From Fluviicoccus keumensis (lineage in GTDB: Bacteria; Pseudomonadota; Gammaproteobacteria; Pseudomonadales; Moraxellaceae), in NCBI RefSeq assembly GCF_004217445.1, contig NZ_SHKX01000012.1, positions 434,001 through 498,000 on the forward strand: 64,000 nucleotides of DNA, read 5' to 3'. Positions 60,268 through 64,000 of the stretch are shown in pieces (position 1 is the first letter of the stretch; each line of letters begins with the position of its first letter). A program made the position numbers and the translations under genes. The notes beneath the pieces were generated by a model. It made no database searches. It was not told the DNA's origin and saw nothing but the letters and a program-made list of their open reading frames with translations.

Positions 60268-61218
60268 ATGGAATCCCGCCACCTTCGCCTGCTGATCCTT
60301 GGTTCCGGCCCCGCCGGTTACACCGCCGCAGTCTATGCCGCCCGCGCCAACCTGAAGCCGGTGGTGATTACCGGCATGCAGGCCGGCGGCCAGCTGACCA
60401 CCACCACTGAAGTCGATAACTGGCCCGGCGACGTTCATGGGCTGACCGGCCCGGATCTGATGGTGCGCATGCAGCAACATGCGGAGCGCTTCGGCACCGA
60501 GGTGATTTTCGATCACATCCATACCGTAGACTTCAAGCAACGCCCCTTTGTGCTTCAGGGCGATAGCGGTCACTACACCGCTGACGCCGTCATTATTGCA
60601 ACCGGCGCCTCGGCGCAGTATCTGGGTCTGGATTCCGAACAAGCCTTCAGCGGCCGCGGCGTCAGCGCCTGCGCAACCTGTGACGGTTTCTTCTATCGCG
60701 GCCAGAAAGTGTTGGTGGTCGGCGGTGGCAATACGGCGGTTGAAGAAGCGCTTTATCTTTCCAATATCGCCGACCACGTGACACTGGTTCACCGCCGCGA
60801 CAAGGTAAAGTCAGAGAAAATCCTTCAGGATCATCTTTTTGCCCGTGAAAAGGAAGGTAAAATCTCGATTGTCTGGAACCATACATTGGATGAGGTGCTG
60901 GGGGACGACAGCGGCGTTACCGGTGTCCGCCTGAAGAGCGTGGTTGACGGTTCCACCCGTAACCTGGATGTCGCCGGTGTGTTCATCGCGATTGGCCACA
61001 AGCCCAATACCGACATTTTTGCCGGCCAGCTTGAGATGAATAACGGCTATCTCAAGGTCCGGAGCGGGTCCGAGGGCAATGCCACCGCAACCAGCGTCGA
61101 GGGTGTTTTTGCCGCCGGCGATGTGGCGGACCATGTGTATCGCCAGGCGATTACTTCTGCCGGCAGCGGTTGCATGGCTGCCCTGGATGCAGAGAAGTAT
61201 CTGGATAACCTTAAGTAA
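60268..61218 (+). CDS. trxB: thioredoxin reductase
   Basis: A 316-aa flavoprotein with FAD-binding LILGSGPAGYTAAVYAARA, the redox-active CATC in VSACATCDGFFYRGQ, an NADPH loop VVGGGNTAVEEALYLSNIA, and the FAD C-terminal motif VFAAGDVADHVYRQAITSAGSGCMAA. It reduces thioredoxin with NADPH in the cytoplasm. The ATG at 60268 follows GGAG. It precedes aat, as in Pseudomonas. Confidence 0.97.
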   Translation: MESRHLRLLILGSGPAGYTAAVYAARANLKPVVITGMQAGGQLTTTTEVDNWPGDVHGLTGPDLMVRMQQHAERFGTEVIFDHIHTVDFKQRPFVLQGDSGHYTADAVIIATGASAQYLGLDSEQAFSGRGVSACATCDGFFYRGQKVLVVGGGNTAVEEALYLSNIADHVTLVHRRDKVKSEKILQDHLFAREKEGKISIVWNHTLDEVLGDDSGVTGVRLKSVVDGSTRNLDVAGVFIAIGHKPNTDIFAGQLEMNNGYLKVRSGSEGNATATSVEGVFAAGDVADHVYRQAITSAGSGCMAALDAEKYLDNLK

Positions 61219-61227
61219 GTCACTTTA

Positions 61228-61264
61228 CTAATTGATTCATAACAAGATGTTGTGAATCAATTAG
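61228..61264. repeat. long A+T-rich inverted repeat between trxB and aat
   Basis: CTAATTGATTCA (61228-61239) and TGAATCAATTAG (61253-61264) are perfect inverted 12-mers; the inner TAAC/GTTG can extend the stem to about 16 bp around a 5-nt loop. There is no T tract, so it is not a classical terminator. It ends 12 bp before the aat start. Confidence 0.7.
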
Positions 61265-61276
61265 CGGAACGCCATC

Positions 61277-61984
61277 ATGCCGCCGGTCCCGCTAACGCCA
61301 CGTCCCCGCGCCTTTCCGGCTGTTGATCAGGCGGATGAGGACGGTTTGCTGGCGATCGGCGGCGACCTGCTTCCTCAGACACTCCGCCTGGCATACACGC
61401 ACGGCATTTTCCCGTGGTACAACCCCGGGTGGCCGATCCTGTGGTGGTCGCCTGATCCCCGCTGCGTTATTGATCCCTCCCGCTTTACGCCCAGCCGCTC
61501 CCTGAGAAAGCGACTGAAATCCGGCGTATTTACCATCACGGTCGACAAATGCTTCACCCAGGTCATGCGCCTGTGCGCCGCTCCCCGAAGCTATGCCAAT
61601 TCGACCTGGATCAACGAAGAGATGATTCGTAGCTACACGGAACTCCATCTTCAGGGCCTGGCGCACTCCGTCGAAGTCTGGAACGCCTCGGGAGAGCTGG
61701 TGGGCGGACTTTACGGCATGAACCTTGGGCGCCTGTTTTTCGGCGAGTCGATGTTCAGTCGGGAAACCGATGCCTCCAAGACGGCTTTTGCTTTTTTGAT
61801 GCACCTGTGCGCCGGTTGGGGCTTTCCACTGGTGGACTGCCAGTTACCTAACGAGCATCTGATGAGTCTTGGGGCATTCACCATCCCCCGTGAGCAGTTC
61901 ATGACGGTGCTGGCGACCGAGCGTTATCGTGAATCACCCGACTGGCGGCCGGTGCAGGCGATAAATCACTGCACTCCTTTCTGA
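61277..61984 (+). CDS. aat: leucyl/phenylalanyl-tRNA--protein transferase
   Basis: A 235-aa GNAT-fold enzyme. FPAVDQADEDGLLAIGGDLLPQTLRLAYTHGIFPWYNPGWPILWWSPDPR and HSVEVWNASGELVGGLYGMNLGRLFFGESMFSRETDASKTAF are diagnostic. It adds Leu or Phe to N-terminal Arg/Lys, targeting proteins to ClpS-ClpAP. It is followed 43 bp later by bpt, forming an N-degron pair. Confidence 0.97.
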   Translation: MPPVPLTPRPRAFPAVDQADEDGLLAIGGDLLPQTLRLAYTHGIFPWYNPGWPILWWSPDPRCVIDPSRFTPSRSLRKRLKSGVFTITVDKCFTQVMRLCAAPRSYANSTWINEEMIRSYTELHLQGLAHSVEVWNASGELVGGLYGMNLGRLFFGESMFSRETDASKTAFAFLMHLCAGWGFPLVDCQLPNEHLMSLGAFTIPREQFMTVLATERYRESPDWRPVQAINHCTPF

Positions 61985-62027
61985 AAGCAGGCTATTCTTC
62001 CTCAAAACAAGAATCAGGAATACCGCG

Positions 62028-62744
62028 ATGACGGCTTCATCGGGCATCAAATTTTTCAGCACGCCGCCGCATGCGTGCAGTTATCTGGACGACCGCAAGG
62101 CAATCACGTTGTTTGCCGATCCTCAGGCGCCCATGAATAGCACGCTTTATGGTCAGCTCTCGCTGTACGGGTTCCGCCGCAGCGGCAACTATATCTATCG
62201 ACCGCAATGCCAGGATTGTCAGGCCTGTATCCCTGTACGCATTCCGGTTGATGCTTTTGAGCCCAACCGCCAGCAACGCAAGACGAGAATGCGTAATGCT
62301 GATGTTGAAATCACTTCAGTTAACGCGAACTTCGTTCAGGAACATTATGATTTATATGCAAAATATATTCATATAAGGCATGCGGACGGTGATATGTTCC
62401 CTCCGTCCATTGCCCAGTATGTTTCTTTCCTTTTTTCCGATTGGTGCAATACGCGGCTGGTGGAGTTCCGGCATGACGGGAAACTGCTGGCGGTCGCGGT
62501 CTGTGATTTCCTGCGCAACGGGCTTTCAGCGGTGTACACTTTCTACGACCCCGAGGAAGAAAAGCGGAGTCTCGGTACGCTGGCGGTTCTCTGGCAAATC
62601 GGTGAAGCAATCCGGCTGGGCTTGCCCTATGTGTACTTGGGCTACTGGGTGCAGGAAAGCCCCAAGATGGCTTACAAGACCCGCTTCCAGCCGTTGGAGG
62701 CTTTCATGTATCAGCGCTGGCAGGAGCTGCCTCCCGACGCCTGA
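62028..62744 (+). CDS. bpt: aspartate/glutamate leucyltransferase (Bpt)
   Basis: A 238-aa protein of the arginyl/leucyltransferase family: FFSTPPHACSYLDDRKAITLFADPQ, YGFRRSGNYIYRPQCQDCQACIPVRIPVD with the N-terminal cysteines, and LGYWVQESPKMAYKTRFQPLEAF. Bacterial members (Bpt) add Leu to N-terminal Asp/Glu, a step before ClpS recognition, complementing Aat. The next gene in Pseudomonas is usually infA or clpA; here a membrane protein follows. Confidence 0.95.
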   Translation: MTASSGIKFFSTPPHACSYLDDRKAITLFADPQAPMNSTLYGQLSLYGFRRSGNYIYRPQCQDCQACIPVRIPVDAFEPNRQQRKTRMRNADVEITSVNANFVQEHYDLYAKYIHIRHADGDMFPPSIAQYVSFLFSDWCNTRLVEFRHDGKLLAVAVCDFLRNGLSAVYTFYDPEEEKRSLGTLAVLWQIGEAIRLGLPYVYLGYWVQESPKMAYKTRFQPLEAFMYQRWQELPPDA

Positions 62745-62756
62745 CGAAGTGAGCGC

Positions 62757-63995
62757 ATGGATATTCATACCTTTCAGATCCTAGCGGTAGCCATCGGCCT
62801 TGGCCTGCTGGTCGGCCTTCAGCGTGAGCGGGCCGCGGCGGAAGTTGCCGGGATCCGCACTTTTCCCCTGATTACGGTTTCCGGAACCCTGAGCGGATTG
62901 TTGGCCGAACATTTCGGCGGCTGGATCCTGGGCGCGGGCATCGCTTCCATGACGGCGCTGGTGATCAGCGCCAGCATCATCAAGCAGCGCAAGTCCTACG
63001 ACCCCGGCCTGACGACGGAGGTTGCCGGTCTGGTCATGTATTGCCTGGGTGCCTATCTTTGCATCGGTAGCATGGGGATCGCCGTGGTATTGGGCGGTCT
63101 GGTCGCTGTTTTGTTGCAGTTGAAAGACTACCTTCATGAGTCCGTGCGCAAGATGGGCGATCATGATATCCACGCCATCATGCGTTTCACCGCCATTGCC
63201 CTGGTGATCCTGCCGCTGTTGCCCGATGAGAACTTTGGCCCGTACAGCGTGCTCAATCCTTTTGATATCTGGCGAATGGTGGTCATCATTGTCGGAATCA
63301 GCCTGTTTGGTTACGCCGCTTACAAGCTTTTCCGGGAAACGGCCGGCACGCTCTTGGCCGGACTGATTGGCGGTCTTATTTCCAGTACGGCAACCACCGT
63401 GTCCTATGCCCGTCGCACCAAAGGGGCTCCCGAAGCCAGTTCGCTGGCGGCGCTTGCCATCATGCTGGCGTCTACCGTGGCTTTTTTGCGAATCACGCTC
63501 GTGTTCACCGTCATCGCCCCCAAACAGGCTGTCGCCCTCACCCCGCCCTTACTGGTGATGTTCCTGCTGATGTCGGTCATTTCCGCCCTGATGTATTTTC
63601 AACGCAGCGGCGAAGCGACCGAAATGCCTGAGCAGGAAAATCCGACTGAACTTGGCAGCGCTATTTTCTTCGGGGCGCTGTATGCCGGGATTCTGCTGGC
63701 GGTGGCCGCTACCCGTGATTATCTGGGCGAAAGCGGTTTGTACCTGATCGCCACGATCTCCGGATTGACGGATGTAGATGCCATCACCCTCTCCACCGGC
63801 CGTCTGGTAAGTCAGACCCTGCTGGAGCCTGAAACCGGCTGGCGACTGGTGCTGACGGCCGCCATTTCCAACCTGGCCTTCAAAGCTGCCGCCACGGCCA
63901 TCCTTGGCGATCGCAGCCTCTTCAAGCGTATCGGCGTCGCCTTCGGAATGGCTTCTGTCGGCGGCCTGGCCCTGATCCTGGCCTGGCCTGCCTGA
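62757..63995 (+). CDS. MgtC/SapB-DUF4010 family membrane protein
   Basis: A 412-aa polytopic protein with about 11-12 membrane helices. The N-terminal half is MgtC/SapB-like (IGLGLLVGLQRERAAAEVAGIRTFPLITVSGTLSGLLAE) and the C-terminal half DUF4010-like (AGLIGGLISSTATTVSYARRTKG, SGLTDVDAITLSTGRL). MgtC itself affects intramacrophage survival and Mg2+ physiology; the long two-domain form is uncharacterised. It starts 12 bp after bpt and may be co-transcribed with it. The stop lies just inside the window end. Confidence 0.88.
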   Translation: MDIHTFQILAVAIGLGLLVGLQRERAAAEVAGIRTFPLITVSGTLSGLLAEHFGGWILGAGIASMTALVISASIIKQRKSYDPGLTTEVAGLVMYCLGAYLCIGSMGIAVVLGGLVAVLLQLKDYLHESVRKMGDHDIHAIMRFTAIALVILPLLPDENFGPYSVLNPFDIWRMVVIIVGISLFGYAAYKLFRETAGTLLAGLIGGLISSTATTVSYARRTKGAPEASSLAALAIMLASTVAFLRITLVFTVIAPKQAVALTPPLLVMFLLMSVISALMYFQRSGEATEMPEQENPTELGSAIFFGALYAGILLAVAATRDYLGESGLYLIATISGLTDVDAITLSTGRLVSQTLLEPETGWRLVLTAAISNLAFKAAATAILGDRSLFKRIGVAFGMASVGGLALILAWPA

Positions 63996-64000
63996 TTCAA

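Noticed and set aside
59110..60792. A 560-aa extended alanine dehydrogenase reading back through trxB
   Set aside because: The extension is antisense to trxB and lacks homology; the ATG at 60165 has a ribosome site and gives the family length.
1..64000. Prophage, transposon, CRISPR array or defence island
   Set aside because: No integrase, transposase, phage structural gene, regular repeat-spacer pattern, restriction or toxin-antitoxin gene was recognised on either strand.

Overview
The window is a stretch of ordinary chromosome from a Proteobacterium, most likely a non-enteric gammaproteobacterium. The clues are gene blocks kept in the order familiar from Pseudomonas and relatives: ispD-ispF-surE-nlpD-rpoS, ftsB-eno-kdsA-pyrG, mazG-relA-rlmD with cysM and a GacS/BarA-type kinase, the rsx/rnf operon followed by nth, and serS-lolA-ftsK-trxB-aat-bpt. 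Base composition is moderately G+C rich by eye (not computed). No transposase, integrase, phage gene, CRISPR array or recognisable defence system is present. The genus cannot be named from this sequence.

Layout. 1-3.5 kb (+): the end of a PBP7-type endopeptidase, a UPF0149 protein, a DUF1289 protein, and xseAB, where XseA carries an extra N-terminal DUF5710-like domain. 3.5-5.5 kb (-): tRNA-Leu(UAG), rhomboid protease glpG and a lipoprotein aminopeptidase. 5.7-11.1 kb (-): a nitrate module made of an outer-membrane barrel, an ABC nitrate importer (nrtA, nrtB, nrtD) and the antiterminator nasT. The nrtA leader can be read closely: a sigma-54 promoter, two AxxGxx hexaloop hairpins of the ANTAR type, and an intrinsic terminator that overlaps the second hairpin. 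11.2-15.9 kb: a soluble Ser/Thr kinase, a DUF3336 patatin, a Sel1 protein and a DUF815 ATPase. 15.9-17.9 kb: a SPINDLY/OGT-type protein glycosyltransferase, then tRNA-Arg(CCU).

18-26 kb (-): rpoS, nlpD, surE, ispF, ispD, ftsB, eno, kdsA, pyrG. 26.2-28.6 kb (-): two general porins with different upstream control elements, one Pho-box-like and one with twin TTTTGCAAAA palindromes. 28.9-37.9 kb (-): Moco genes moeA-moaB-moaA, then mazG, relA, rlmD, a 3'-5' exonuclease and cysM. 38-46.6 kb: a GacS/BarA-like hybrid kinase, small envelope proteins, an arginase-family enzyme, an OmpA lipoprotein, a DAHP synthase and two alpha/beta hydrolases. 46.7-53.8 kb (+): rsxABCDGE, nth, a Cys-rich CWC protein and a KfrA-like coiled-coil protein. 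53.8-60.2 kb (-): serS, lolA, ftsK, alanine dehydrogenase. 60.3-64 kb (+): trxB, the N-degron transferases aat and bpt, and a MgtC/DUF4010 membrane protein.

How the parts work together. Nitrate import is probably nitrogen-controlled at initiation (sigma-54) and nitrate-controlled at elongation (NasT). The Moco genes could supply a nitrate reductase encoded elsewhere. RelA, RpoS, the GacS-like kinase and the Ser/Thr kinase form a concentration of stress and global regulators. Rsx, Nth, TrxB and XseAB belong to redox homeostasis and DNA maintenance. No clearly new multi-gene system was found. The most unusual items are the nrt leader, the DUF5710-XseA fusion, the bacterial OGT and the two porin control regions.
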